NCBI GenBank assembly: GCA_003602285.1
Contig: QZVU01000001.1
Coordinates: forward strand, 920,662 to 984,661
DNA length: 64,000 bases
From: Arthrobacter frigidicola
GTDB lineage: Bacteria > Actinomycetota > Actinomycetes > Actinomycetales > Micrococcaceae
Direction: 5' to 3'
A program made the position numbers and the translations under genes. The notes under the pieces are model-generated. The model was not told the DNA's origin, searched no databases, and was given only the letters and a program-made list of their open reading frames with translations. Below are positions 10,425 to 20,118 of the stretch, piece after piece (positions within the stretch are counted from its first letter, which is position 1; each line of letters opens with the position of its first letter).

Positions 10425-12768
10425 GTGCGCTTCCGGTACCGCAGGCCTTCCCCGGCATCGGCGCCTCGACCCGGGACCGTTCCGCCTCGGGAACCGGAAC
10501 TCCCGACCGACTTCCGGCTGGCCCCGGCCGCCGCCGCGGCGTGGATTGCCGCGGCGCTGGCGACCCGGCTGCCCGTGGAAGACGCTGCAGCCGGGGGAGC
10601 CCTGCTCGCCTGTGCGGGCCTCACGCTGGGTCTGCTGTGCGGGGCATACCGCGGGCGGGCCGCTGCGGCACTGCTGGTCCCACTTCTCCTGCCGCTGGCC
10701 GCGGGCTGCCTGGTTCTGCTTGCGGCCGCCGGAAGCCTTTCAAGGTTCACTGCGGGGCCGGTCGACGAGGCGGCCCGTGAGAAGGCCTTCGCGACCGTCA
10801 TCCTCCGCCCGTCCAGCGATGCCACCCCCGTCCGGGCCGACTACGCGGGAGCGCGCTATGTCCTGCGCGCCGTGGTGGCCGCGGGTTCCTACGCTGGGCG
10901 TTCCTTCACCGCGGCGTCCCCCGTCGTGGTGTTCGGGGACGGGCAGTGGAAGCAGGTCGGCAGGGGCGATACGGTGCGCGCCGTGGGGAGGCTGCGGTCT
11001 CCGGACCGGCCCGGCAGGGAGGTGGCGGTGTTCCTTCCGGCCGCTCCGCCGGTGGTGGAACCCGCCCGGGGCGCGGAGGACTACACGCGGGACCTCCGCC
11101 ACGAGTTCAGCAACCGGGCACTCGCCCGTGGAGCCGGAGACGGAGGGCTGCTTCCCGGCATGGCCATCGGCGACCGCACCGTGCTCGATGACCGGCTCGG
11201 GGAGGCGATGAAGGTCACCGGGCTGACCCACCTCACCGCGGTGTCGGGCACGAACTGCTCCTACGTGCTGGCCTTTGCCTTTTTGGCCGCCCGTGCCGCC
11301 CGCTTGCCCCGGCCCGCAGCCGCAGGTGCCGCACTCCTCGCGCTGGCCGCCTTTGTCTTTCTCGTCCGCCCACCCATGGCTGCACTCCTCCTACGCCTTC
11401 CTGCTGTCCGTGTCGGCCACCGCGGGGCTGATCCTGATCGGGCCGCTCCTTGCCTCGCGTTTCATGGCGATCCTGCCGGTCTGGGCCGCCCGGCTGCTCG
11501 CGGTGCCGGTGGCGGCGCAACTGGCCTGCACGCCGCTGCTGGTGATGCTGCAGCCCACCCTGTCCGTCTACGCGGTGCCCGCGAACCTCGCCGCGGCGCC
11601 GGTCGTGCCGTTCGTCACGATCGCCGGAATGCTCGCGGTTGCCGCCCTCGCCGTGTGGCCGCCCGCCGCGGAACCACTCCTGGCGGTCGGGCAGCTGGGG
11701 TCCGGGTGGGTGGCCACTGTTGCCCGGGTGGGAAGCAGCGCGCCCTTCGGGCAGATTCCCTGGGTGCCGGGGGCACCCGGCGCCCTCCTCGCAGCCGCAC
11801 TGTCCCTCCTGGTCGTGCTTGGCATCGCCGCCGCCCGGCGCCCGCAGAGCAAATCCGGGCCGCACCGGGCGGTGGTCCGGTTCGGAGCCGCGGTTCTGTG
11901 CCTGGTGGCGGGCTGCGTCCTGGGGGCCGCCGGAGTGATCCTGCTCCAACCCCGGGCGGGCGGGCTGGAGGGCTGGGTGGTGGCCGGATGCGACGTCGGG
12001 CAGGGCGACGCGTTCGCCGTCAATACGGGGCCCGGACGCGCTGTGGTCATTGACGCAGGTCCCGATCCCGGTGCAGTGGATGCGTGCCTCTCGGACCTGA
12101 AGGTGACGGTGGTGGACCTGCTGGTGGTCACCCACCTCCACGAGGACCACTACGCGGGAGCGGCCGGGGTGTTCGAGGGGCGGCGGGTGTTGGAACTGCG
12201 CTACTCATCGAATGAACCGACGCTGCCCCGTGAGCTCAGTGCCCTCGCCCGGGCCGCCGGGCTTGAACCGGTGCGCATCGCCGCCGGAGATACCGGCCGG
12301 GCCGGGGGAGTGCGGTGGGACGTGCTGTGGCCGCCGCCGTCCGGGGACGCCCCCACCGGTCCACCGGCAGGGACCGGATACGGCAATGAGAACGACGCCA
12401 GCGCCGTGCTCCTGATCGAGGTTCCGGGTCCCGTGCGGCCGGCCACCGCGCTGTTCACCGGCGATATCGAGCAGGAAGCCTCCCGCCGGCTGCTCACCGG
12501 GCATCCGGAGCTGGTCCGGGATGGAGTGGACATCCTCAAGGTCCCGCATCACGGCGCCCGGAACGGAGGCACGGCGATCATCAGGTCGCTGCGGCCCGGT
12601 CTTGCCCTCATCTCGTCGGGGGAAGGCAACGACTACGGCCACCCGCATCCTCAGGTGGTGGCCGGGCTGCGCCGGGAATCGGTGTTCGCGGCGCGGACCG
12701 ACCGGCTTGGCACCTTCACTGTCTCGATCGGCCCCTCCGGCATGGAGGTCAGGCCCCTGACCGACTGA
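10425..12768 (+). pseudogene. comEC: ComEC DNA-uptake channel gene broken by an internal deletion and frameshift
   Basis: ComEC forms the membrane channel for single-stranded DNA. From GTG 10425 the first frame gives the N-terminal region, the OB-like soluble part and the core motif TAVSGTNCSYV, then reaches FVFLVRPP near 11369. The second frame picks up immediately with PWLHSSYAFLLSVSATAGL and continues to a complete metallo-beta-lactamase-like domain (THLHEDHYAG, VPHHGARNG) ending at 12768. The block that normally lies between LVRP and DPW (family pattern PSVLRAAVM... plus a helix, roughly 45 residues) is absent, and the frames differ. Loss of over 100 bases is hard to explain as a read error. 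The channel is probably non-functional. Confidence 0.85.
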
Positions 12769-12854
12769 GGAATCGATCGGCCCCCACGCCGCTGAGGGCG
12801 GGCAGGTGCACGGGCTGGATACCCACCCAGCGATTCGGCGTGCGACTGCAGGTT

Positions 12855-12882
12855 TTGCACCTCGGTTGCCGGATCCTACTCT
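12855..12882 (+). promoter_or_regulatory. Putative sigma-70-type promoter of the LtrA gene
   Basis: TTGCAC at 12855-12860 and TACTCT at 12877-12882 are separated by 16 bases. The start of transcription would fall near 12889, which favours the ATG at 12928 over an in-frame ATG at 12886. Confidence 0.45.
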
Positions 12883-12927
12883 GGAATGGCCCACTGCCCG
12901 CCCGGCCATCCCGTCCCTAGGATCTCA

Positions 12928-14163
12928 ATGCCGCAGCACACGTCCCGACCCTCCCTCATCCGTTCGCGCTCGAACGCTGAGTCGCACCGGGTGTCCTTTG
13001 TCGAGTTGTTCTTCGACCTCGTCTTCGTCTTCGCCATCACCCAGATCGCCCATGGGCTCATCGACCACCCGGACGGCGGGACGTTCGCCCGGACCCTCGT
13101 GCTGACGATGGCCATGTGGTGGGTGTGGGTCTACACAACATGGTCAATGAACTGGTTGAGTCCGGAGCGGTCGCTGATCCGCGTGGTGCTCATCGCCGCG
13201 ATGCTGATCGTCCTGCTGATGTCCAGCGCTATACCGGAGGCATTCGACGAAGGTCAGGGGCTGATTTTCGCGCTGGGTTATGTAGGCCTCCAACTCGGCC
13301 GCGCAGTGTTGATGGCTGCCGTCGTCCGTTCCCATGATGCGTCGCTAAGCCTGAGCTACATCCGAACGTCGATCTGGTTCGCAATGTCGGCCGTGCTCTG
13401 GATCCTCGGCGGCCTCGCTCCATCCGAGGAACGCCTGTACCTCTGGGCTGTGGCAATCACGATCGACCTGCTGGCACCCCTCTTCCGCTACTGGCTGCCG
13501 GTCCTGGGCTCGACAGCGAAGTCGGTGTGGGTTGTCTCCGGGGAGTACATGGCCGAACGCACGGGCCTGTTCATCATCGTGGTCCTGGGGGAAACGATCA
13601 TCGTCACGGGCGCGGCATTCGGCGAACTCGTGGGCACTCCGACGCAGGTGAGCGCCTTCCTCTCGGCTTTCGCAAGTACCGTCCTGATGTGGCTGCTGTA
13701 CTTCGCCCACGACGAGAGCCGGGGCCGGCGCTTCATCAACGCCTCCCAGAACGCGGCCATGGTTGCCCGATCGGCGTACACCTGGGCCCCCGTGGTTCTC
13801 GTGCTCGGCCTCGTCCTCACCGCTGTCGCCGATGAACTCGTCCTGTTTCATCCCGGTGACAACATCGGGACTGAGGACCAGTACCTCCCGACAAACCTGC
13901 TGATCTGGGTGGCATCATCCGTCTATTTGCTTGGCAACCTCCTGTTCAAACGAGCCATCGGCAGGCCGTGGCTGGCATCCCATATCGCCGGAATCCTCGC
14001 GCTCACCGCCCTCTTCGCCGCCTCGAACGCTCTTTCACCGCTGGCCATGAACTGGGCCAGCAACGCCGTGCTGCTGGCGGTCATCGTGTGGGACTACCGC
14101 ACCCGGTCCCTCAGTGAGAGCAACAGTGACGACAACGGGGAGGACTCCGCAACCATCGACTAG
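12928..14163 (+). CDS. LtrA family membrane protein (low temperature requirement protein A)
   Basis: The product has 411 residues and about ten hydrophobic segments. The LtrA signature is near the N-terminus: RVSFVELFFDLVFVFAITQ, followed by MWWVWVYTTW. A second typical element, GLFIIVVLGETIIV, lies in the middle. LtrA was named from a Listeria cold-sensitive mutant; its biochemical role is unknown. It is a single gene inserted between comEC and holA, which are usually adjacent in relatives, and it has its own likely promoter. The start is chosen because of that promoter; ATG 12886 would add 14 residues. Confidence 0.87.
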   Translation: MPQHTSRPSLIRSRSNAESHRVSFVELFFDLVFVFAITQIAHGLIDHPDGGTFARTLVLTMAMWWVWVYTTWSMNWLSPERSLIRVVLIAAMLIVLLMSSAIPEAFDEGQGLIFALGYVGLQLGRAVLMAAVVRSHDASLSLSYIRTSIWFAMSAVLWILGGLAPSEERLYLWAVAITIDLLAPLFRYWLPVLGSTAKSVWVVSGEYMAERTGLFIIVVLGETIIVTGAAFGELVGTPTQVSAFLSAFASTVLMWLLYFAHDESRGRRFINASQNAAMVARSAYTWAPVVLVLGLVLTAVADELVLFHPGDNIGTEDQYLPTNLLIWVASSVYLLGNLLFKRAIGRPWLASHIAGILALTALFAASNALSPLAMNWASNAVLLAVIVWDYRTRSLSESNSDDNGEDSATID

Positions 14164-14376
14164 AAGCCCGGCCGGTCTGGGGTATAGCGGTGAGAAGGAC
14201 GCCGGCACCGTCCCGCGTGGAGAAATCCCGGCCCGTGCGGCCGGAGAGCGTGCTGTTCGCCGAAGACAACCAGCAGGGCGCCCTACGGCGGCCGGGGGCC
14301 GGCTGAGGAGCTTTGCCCGACGCCGGCGGCATGGCACAGTGGGTCGGTACGCAGTTCGAGCAGGAATGAAGGTTTC

Positions 14377-15387
14377 GTGGCCACCAAGTCAAGCAGCAGC
14401 CGCCCCTCGGGGAAATCCCAAACGGTGTCCTGGCGGGAGGCGCGCCCGGCGCCCGTCGTCCTGCTCAGCGGACCGGAGGACTACCTGGCCTCAAAGGCCT
14501 CCGAACTGATCCGCACCCAGGTGCGCACCGTCCAGCCCGGTGCCGAACTCGTCACCCTCGATGCCGCAGCCTATGGCGGCGGCAGCCTCGGGCTGCAGGC
14601 AAGCCCGTCGCTGTTCGGGGACTGGAAGATCATCGAGGTCGCAGGACTTGCTTCGATGAATGACGACTTCCTGCAGGACGCCCTCGCCTACCTCGCGGAT
14701 CCGGCGCCGGACGTGGTGCTGGTGCTGCGGCACAGCGGCGGTAACCGCGGCAAGAAGCTCCTTGACGCCATTGCCGCGAGCGGCGGAGTCAGCGTCGACT
14801 GCCAGCCGCTGAAGAAGGACGCAGACAAGGCCAACTTCGTGTCGGCGGAGTTCCGGCTCGCCCGGCGCAGGATCGACGGGGACGCCGTCCGCGCCCTGGT
14901 CGCCGCCGTCGGATCGCAGCTCTCCGAACTCGCCGCGGCATGCCAGCAGTTGATCGCCGACACCGTCGGGGACGTCACGTCCGAAGCGGTGGAGAAGTAT
15001 TACGGGGGACGGGTCGAGGCGACCGGTTTCAAGGTCGCCGACGCCGCCCTCGCCGGTCGGACGGCGCAGGCCCTGTCGATGCTGCGCCACGCCCTGGCGA
15101 CGGGGGCCGACCCCGTGCCGCTGGTGGCGGCGCTCGCCATGAAGGTCCGCGCCGTCGCGAAGGTCCACGGGGCGTCGGGATCCTCCGCCCAGCTGGCGCG
15201 GTCGCTGGGCATGGCCCCGTGGCAGGTCGACCAGGCGCGCCGGGAAGCCCAGCGGTTCTCCTCCGAGTCCCTCGCCCGGTGCGTGCGAGCCCTCGCCGAC
15301 GCCGATGCCCAGGTCAAGGGCGGGTCGAGGGATCCCGTGTACGCGGTGGAACGCGCCGTCACCATCATCGCCCTCGGCGACCGCTGA
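14377..15387 (+). CDS. holA: DNA polymerase III delta subunit
   Basis: The delta subunit opens the beta sliding clamp within the clamp-loader complex at the replication fork. The 336-residue protein has the N-terminal LLSGPEDYLASKA motif typical of HolA in place of a Walker A loop, a central region with VLVLRHSGGNRGKKLLDAI, and the C-terminal helical collar domain. The GTG start follows a weak GAAGG site. Position between the com genes and rpsT is the conserved one in Actinobacteria. The 213 bases upstream hold no recognisable gene. Confidence 0.93.
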   Translation: MATKSSSSRPSGKSQTVSWREARPAPVVLLSGPEDYLASKASELIRTQVRTVQPGAELVTLDAAAYGGGSLGLQASPSLFGDWKIIEVAGLASMNDDFLQDALAYLADPAPDVVLVLRHSGGNRGKKLLDAIAASGGVSVDCQPLKKDADKANFVSAEFRLARRRIDGDAVRALVAAVGSQLSELAAACQQLIADTVGDVTSEAVEKYYGGRVEATGFKVADAALAGRTAQALSMLRHALATGADPVPLVAALAMKVRAVAKVHGASGSSAQLARSLGMAPWQVDQARREAQRFSSESLARCVRALADADAQVKGGSRDPVYAVERAVTIIALGDR

Positions 15388-15526
15388 GGGCCGGAGACAA
15401 CCGGCGCGGTCCGTCCGGCATCACCCCGGCTTCCGCGGAGACCGCTGTGCCGGACCGATATGGGCTGGGTCGTCAATGAGCCGGGCCCTCAACGGCCCGG
15501 ACACCCAACGGGGGTGCCGTTAAAGA

Positions 15527-15558
15527 CCTGTGGCCGGTCCCGAGGGACCGGCCACAGG
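15527..15558 (-). terminator. Terminator hairpin of rpsT
   Basis: Arms 15527-15540 and 15545-15558 pair perfectly over 14 bp with loop CGAG, followed on the reverse strand by CTTTA. A second inverted repeat (CCGGGCC/GGCCCGG, 15481-15500) lies between it and the end of holA and may serve the other strand. Confidence 0.65.
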
Positions 15559-15579
15559 TGTAAAAACCTTGGGGAACGC

Positions 15580-15840
15580 TTAGAGCGCGTTGACCTTCTT
15601 GGAGATGGCCGACTTGCGGTTCGCTGCGTTGTTCTTGTGCAGCACACCCTTGCTGACAGCCTTGTCGAGCTTGCGGCTGGCAGTCTGCAGTGCGGCCGCG
15701 GCGGCGTCCTTGTCAGAGGAATCCAGGGCGGTGGTTACCGCGCGGATCGCCGTCTTGAGCTCGGACTTCACCGAGTTGTTGCGCTGCCTCGCCTTTTCGC
15801 TGGTGAGGATGCGCTTCTTCTGGGACTTGATATTTGCCAC
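15580..15840 (-). CDS. rpsT: Small ribosomal subunit protein bS20
   Basis: Primary 16S rRNA-binding protein of the 30S subunit. The GTG at 15840 starts the conserved sequence [20 protein letters not shown] and gives 86 residues, the usual S20 size; an open frame upstream is not conserved. The Lys/Arg/Ala-rich helical composition with [17 protein letters not shown] at the end is typical. The non-ATG start is noteworthy because E. coli rpsT also uses a weak start codon as part of autogenous control. An untranslated leader of about 130 bases lies upstream. Confidence 0.97.
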   Translation of the reverse strand: MANIKSQKKRILTSEKARQRNNSVKSELKTAIRAVTTALDSSDKDAAAAALQTASRKLDKAVSKGVLHKNNAANRKSAISKKVNAL

Positions 15841-15973
15841 GTATGAGAACTTTCTTTGTATTGCGGACTGGTCGTGAGGGAATTTCGGTCCAACCATGAA
15901 CTGAGCGGCGTGGGGATACCGTGTGGCGATTGGTCCAAAGTGCCCGTCGACCTGCGCGGACACACAGCTAGCT

Positions 15974-15982
15974 ATCTTAGCA
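15974..15982 (-). promoter_or_regulatory. Putative extended -10 promoter element for rpsT
   Basis: On the reverse strand the sequence reads TGCTAAGAT, an extended -10 element (TGN-TAAGAT). No good -35 was found, which is common for extended -10 promoters. It would give an rpsT leader of about 125-130 bases. Confidence 0.45.
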
Positions 15983-16025
15983 GAGTTCGACCGGTCCTGC
16001 GCTGGGCGGTGCCCGGCGTGCCGTG

Positions 16026-16514
16026 TCAGGTGCGCGGAATACGCCCGACGACGGCGTCGAAAGCGGCCCTCGGCAGGACGGCGCCGTTGCGCCGGATGGC
16101 CGCCGGCTCGATGCGGAGGATCCGGTCCACCCGCACCTCACTCGGGCGGCGCTTCGGATCCCAGGGTCCCGTGCCGATGTCCACGTACCGCCCGTCGGCG
16201 GAGCGCCCGTTGTTGCGGTCCCGCGAGGTGAGCGCCAGGCCCAGCAGGTGCCGCTTGTCCCGCCCGATCAGCAGGACCGGACGGTCCTTGCCCTGGCTCG
16301 GGTCCTCCTCATAGGGCACCCAGGTCCAGACGATCTCGCCCGGGTCGGGTCGGCCGTCGGGCCGCGGCGAGTAGGTGAAGCGCCCGCGGGCAGGAATCTG
16401 CCGGGTGGCCGCGGGACCGGAGGCGCCCGCCGGCGTCGTGGGGGAGGACGCGCGCCGCAGCAGGCGCGCTGCCGCCCGGGACCATCGGAGCAGTGTCGAA
16501 GCATCGATTGCCAT
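16026..16514 (-). CDS. PemK/MazF-like protein
   Basis: The protein has 162 residues from ATG 16514. After an N-terminal extension of about 50 residues rich in Ala, Arg and Pro, it contains the PemK-like barrel: [29 protein letters not shown], then LGLALTSRD and a C-terminal [12 protein letters not shown] strand, where VRVDRI is typical. MazF/PemK enzymes are usually mRNA endonuclease toxins, but no antitoxin gene is adjacent: the neighbours are rpsT and lepA. Solitary PemK-like genes at this place are common in Actinobacteria, so it may not act as a toxin. Activity is not shown by the sequence. Confidence 0.75.
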   Translation of the reverse strand: MAIDASTLLRWSRAAARLLRRASSPTTPAGASGPAATRQIPARGRFTYSPRPDGRPDPGEIVWTWVPYEEDPSQGKDRPVLLIGRDKRHLLGLALTSRDRNNGRSADGRYVDIGTGPWDPKRRPSEVRVDRILRIEPAAIRRNGAVLPRAAFDAVVGRIPRT

Positions 16515-16655
16515 GGATCCACAGTAGCGGGGCCCGCCCGTTGCCCGGGTGCCGCGTTCGGTCGGTAAGGACAGGGCGTGGGACACTAGTAGGGCAACGG
16601 ATGCCCGACGACGATCGGTCCCTTGTCAACCGTCCCGCAAGAGTGAGGAACCCAC

Positions 16656-18509
16656 GTGTCACCCATGGCCCGCACCGCTCCGGTGCCCGCCGCCACTGAT
16701 CCGGCGATCATTCGGAACTTCTGCATCATCGCTCATATCGATCATGGGAAGTCCACGCTGGCGGACAGGATGCTCCAGCTCACCGGCGCGGTGGAGCAGC
16801 GTGACATGAAGGCCCAGTACCTGGACCGGATGGATATCGAACGTGAGCGTGGCATCACGATCAAGTCCCAGGCCGTCCGGCTCCCGTGGGAGGTCGACGG
16901 CACCGCTTACGCCCTGAACATGATCGACACGCCCGGGCACGTCGACTTCACCTACGAGGTCTCACGGTCGCTCGCTGCATGCGAGGGCGCCATCCTCCTT
17001 GTCGACGCCGCGCAGGGCATCGAGGCGCAGACGCTCGCGAACCTGTACCTGGCGATCGAAAACAACCTCACGATCATTCCCGTACTGAACAAGATCGACC
17101 TGCCGGCGGCACAGCCGGAGAAGTACGCGGCGGAACTGGCGAGCCTCATCGGTGGGGAGCCCGAGGACGTGCTGATGGTGTCAGGGAAGACCGGCGTCGG
17201 CGTCGAGGCCCTGATGGACAAGATCGTGCGCGACCTCCCGGCACCCACCGGTGACCCCAACGCACCGGCCCGTGCCATGATCTTCGACTCGGTGTACGAC
17301 ACCTACCGCGGCGTCGTTACGTACGTGCGGGTGGTCGACGGGAAGCTCAGCCCCCGCGAGCGCATCCAGATGATGTCGACCCGCGCGACCCACGAACTCC
17401 TCGAGATCGGCGTCAGCTCCCCGGAGCCCAAGCCATCAAAGGGACTTGGTGTTGGCGAGGTCGGCTACCTGATCACCGGCGTGAAGGATGTCCGCCAGTC
17501 CAAGGTGGGCGACACCGTCACCAACCTCGCGAAGCCTGCTGCGGAGTCCCTCGGCGGCTACCAGGACCCGAAGCCGATGGTCTTCTCCGGTCTCTACCCC
17601 CTCGACGGCACTGACTATCCGGTGCTGCGCGACGCCCTCGCGAAGTTCACCCTCAACGACGCCGCCCTCGTCTACGAGCCCGAGACGTCCGCGGCGCTGG
17701 GCTTCGGCTTCCGCGTCGGCTTCCTCGGCCTGCTGCACCTTGAGATCACGCGCGAGCGCCTCGAGCGTGAGTACAACCTCGATCTGATCTCCACGGCGCC
17801 GAACGTCGAGTACGAGGTGACCCTCGAGGACAAACGGACCCTGAAGGTCACCAACCCCAGCGAGTACCCGGTTGGCAAGATCTCCGAGGTGCGCGAGCCC
17901 ATGGTGTCGGCGACCATCCTGGCGCCGTCGGAATTCATCGGCGCCATCATGGAGCTGTGCCAGCAGCGGCGCGGCGTACTCGGCGGGATGGACTACCTCT
18001 CGGAGGACCGCGTCGAGATCCGGTACCGGCTGCCCCTGGCCGAGATCGTCTTCGACTTCTTCGACCTGCTGAAGTCCAAGACGCGCGGCTATGGTTCGCT
18101 CGACTGGAAGGCCGACGGCGACCAGGTGTCGGACCTCGTGAAGGTTGACATCCTCCTGCAGGGCGAACAGGTCGACGCCTTCAGCGCCATCACCCACCGT
18201 GACAAGGCCTACGCCTACGGCGTCATGATGACGGGCAAGCTGCGCGAGCTCATCCCGCGCCAGCAGTTCGAGGTGCCGATCCAGGCCGCCATCGGATCGC
18301 GCATCATCGCGCGCGAAAGCATCCGGGCCATCCGCAAGGACGTCCTGGCCAAGTGCTACGGCGGCGACATCACCCGGAAGCGCAAGCTTCTCGAAAAGCA
18401 GAAGGAGGGCAAGAAGCGCATGAAGATGGTCGGGCGGGTCGAAGTACCCCAGGAGGCCTTCATCGCGGCTCTGTCCTCCGATGAGTCGAAGGACAAAGCC
18501 AAGAAGTGA
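16656..18509 (+). CDS. lepA: Elongation factor 4 (ribosomal back-translocase LepA)
   Basis: Translational GTPase with EF-G-like domains plus the LepA-specific C-terminal domain. The 617 residues include the G1 loop AHIDHGKST at 26-34, the G2 region ERERGIT, the DTPGHVDF G3 motif, NKIDLP (G4), and the LepA tail ending with [24 protein letters not shown]. The GTG start has a GAGGAA site 5 bases upstream; the next ATG is 3 codons in. hemW follows 36 bases after the stop in the same direction. Confidence 0.98.
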   Translation: MSPMARTAPVPAATDPAIIRNFCIIAHIDHGKSTLADRMLQLTGAVEQRDMKAQYLDRMDIERERGITIKSQAVRLPWEVDGTAYALNMIDTPGHVDFTYEVSRSLAACEGAILLVDAAQGIEAQTLANLYLAIENNLTIIPVLNKIDLPAAQPEKYAAELASLIGGEPEDVLMVSGKTGVGVEALMDKIVRDLPAPTGDPNAPARAMIFDSVYDTYRGVVTYVRVVDGKLSPRERIQMMSTRATHELLEIGVSSPEPKPSKGLGVGEVGYLITGVKDVRQSKVGDTVTNLAKPAAESLGGYQDPKPMVFSGLYPLDGTDYPVLRDALAKFTLNDAALVYEPETSAALGFGFRVGFLGLLHLEITRERLEREYNLDLISTAPNVEYEVTLEDKRTLKVTNPSEYPVGKISEVREPMVSATILAPSEFIGAIMELCQQRRGVLGGMDYLSEDRVEIRYRLPLAEIVFDFFDLLKSKTRGYGSLDWKADGDQVSDLVKVDILLQGEQVDAFSAITHRDKAYAYGVMMTGKLRELIPRQQFEVPIQAAIGSRIIARESIRAIRKDVLAKCYGGDITRKRKLLEKQKEGKKRMKMVGRVEVPQEAFIAALSSDESKDKAKK

Positions 18510-18545
18510 CGTTTGGAAACACCCCCTCCACCCGGAGGGGATCCG

Positions 18546-19775
18546 GTGCCTAGCGCACTGCCCCTCGGACTCCCGGCGCCGTCGGACGGAGTCCTGCCCG
18601 AGCAGGCGCGCGAGGGCGCGGCCGAGCGGAATTTCGGACTCTACGTCCACATTCCGTTCTGCGCCGTCCGGTGCGGCTACTGCGACTTCAACACCTACAC
18701 CGCCACCGAACTGGGCGGAGGCGGCTCCCAGGACCAGTACGCCGGGACCGTCCACCAGGAGCTCACCCTCGCAGGCCAGGCGCTCGACGCCTCCGGCGTG
18801 CCCCGGCGGCCGCTCTCGACCGTGTTCTTCGGCGGCGGCACGCCGACCCTGCTTCCGGCGTCGGACCTCGCCGGCATCCTCTCCGAGGCCGTGGCCCAGT
18901 GGGGCCTGGTCGAGGGCGCGGAGGTTACCACCGAGGCGAACCCCGATTCGGTCACCGAGGAATCGTTGCAGATCCTCGCCGCGGCCGGTTTCACGCGGGT
19001 GTCCTTCGGCATGCAGTCGGCGGTACCCGATGTCCTGAAGGTCCTCGACCGGACCCACTCGCCCGAGCGCGTTCCGCAGGCCGTCGAATGGGCGCGGCGC
19101 GCCGGCCTGAAGGTCAGTCTCGACCTGATCTACGGCACGCCAGGGGAGTCCCTTGAGGACTGGCGGCATTCGCTGACCACCGCCCTGTCCTACGGGCCGG
19201 ACCATATCTCCGCCTACGCCCTCATCATCGAGGACGGGACGAAGCTCGCCGGGCGCATCCGCCGCGGCGACGTGCCACCGATCGACGACGACGACCACGC
19301 CGAAAAGTACGCCCTCGCCGATGAGCTGCTCACCGCCGGCGGCTTTCAGTGGTACGAGGTGAGCAACTGGGCCCGCACCCCCGCCGACGAGTGCCGCCAC
19401 AACCTGGCGTACTGGCGGGGAGACGACTGGTGGGGCGCCGGACCGGGCGCGCACTCACACGTCGGCGGCGTCCGCTGGTGGAACGTGAAGCATCCCCGGG
19501 CCTACGCCGCGGCGCTCACGCCGGGCACGTCTCCCGCGGCGGGCCGCGAGGTCCTGAACGATCACGACCGGTACGTCGAGGATGTTCTGCTGCGGGTGCG
19601 GCTGCGCGAGGGGCTTGCGGTCGAACGGCTTGAGCCGGCGGGACGGCACGCCATCGCGGGGCTCATCGCCGACGGCCTCATCGAAGGGGCGGATGCCATC
19701 CGCGGCCGGCTGCGCCTCACGGGCAACGGCCGGCTGATGGCCGACGCCGTCGTGCGCCGCCTCCTGCCGGACTAG
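18546..19775 (+). CDS. hemW: Radical SAM heme chaperone HemW
   Basis: HemW-family radical SAM protein, formerly annotated as oxygen-independent coproporphyrinogen III oxidase, that binds heme and delivers it to respiratory proteins. The Fe-S cluster motif CxxxCxxC is intact (Cys39, Cys43, Cys46 in FCAVRCGYC), and the cysteine that true HemN adds (CxxxCxxCxC) is replaced by Phe. FFGGGTPTLL and the DLIYGTPGES motif follow. GTG 18546 was chosen because GGAGGGG lies 5 bases upstream; an upstream TTG lacks such a site. Length 409 is normal. The lepA-hemW-hrcA-dnaJ order is conserved, here interrupted by repeats and two reverse genes. Confidence 0.95.
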   Translation: MPSALPLGLPAPSDGVLPEQAREGAAERNFGLYVHIPFCAVRCGYCDFNTYTATELGGGGSQDQYAGTVHQELTLAGQALDASGVPRRPLSTVFFGGGTPTLLPASDLAGILSEAVAQWGLVEGAEVTTEANPDSVTEESLQILAAAGFTRVSFGMQSAVPDVLKVLDRTHSPERVPQAVEWARRAGLKVSLDLIYGTPGESLEDWRHSLTTALSYGPDHISAYALIIEDGTKLAGRIRRGDVPPIDDDDHAEKYALADELLTAGGFQWYEVSNWARTPADECRHNLAYWRGDDWWGAGPGAHSHVGGVRWWNVKHPRAYAAALTPGTSPAAGREVLNDHDRYVEDVLLRVRLREGLAVERLEPAGRHAIAGLIADGLIEGADAIRGRLRLTGNGRLMADAVVRRLLPD

Positions 19776-19860
19776 GAGCGCAGGGAGCTTCTGGCGCCTG
19801 CCGGTTCGCGCACGGGCCATTTCTGTGGGCACCGGGGGCGGTGTCCGACGCGCCTGCCCA

Positions 19861-20094
19861 CTGACCGACCCTGGTGGGAGGGCATCTGTGAAGGAAGGGC
19901 GCCATCGGGACACTTCTGTCCACTAACCGGCGCTGGTGACTGGGCATATCCGGATATGCCCCCTGGCCGACCCTGGTGGGTGGGCATCTGTGAAGGAAGG
20001 GCGCCATCGGGACACTTCTGCCCACTGACCGGCGCTGGTGAGTGGGCATATCCGGATATGCCCCCTGACCGCTCCTGGTGGGTGGGCAGCTACG
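19861..20094. repeat. 102-bp tandem repeat with palindromes (about 2.3 copies)
   Basis: Copies start at 19861, 19963 and 20065, exactly 102 bases apart; the third is cut after about 30 bases. Copies 1 and 2 differ at only a few positions. Each full copy holds a perfect 20-bp palindrome (GGGCATATCCGGATATGCCC, at 19942-19961 and 20044-20063) and a hairpin with GCCCACT/AGTGGGC-type arms around an ACC/GGT inner pair. It fills the 343-bp gap between hemW and the DUF4870 gene. A reverse-strand frame stays open only because 102 is a multiple of 3. Confidence 0.92.
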
Positions 20095-20118
20095 GCCTCA
20101 GCCGGGAAGCGGAACGGG

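Noticed and set aside
11367-11376. Programmed ribosomal frameshift in comEC
   Set aside because: No slippery sequence or downstream structure is evident, and a conserved block of about 45 residues is missing as well, so a simple frameshift cannot restore the protein.
19717-20049. Reverse-strand frame with a repeated peptide through the 102-bp repeats
   Set aside because: The frame is open only because the 102-bp period is a multiple of three; there is no ribosome-binding site and the DNA is dominated by palindromes.
20044-20063. Phage or integrative element attachment site
   Set aside because: There is no tRNA gene, integrase or other mobile-element gene near the palindrome, and the two copies belong to a tandem repeat.
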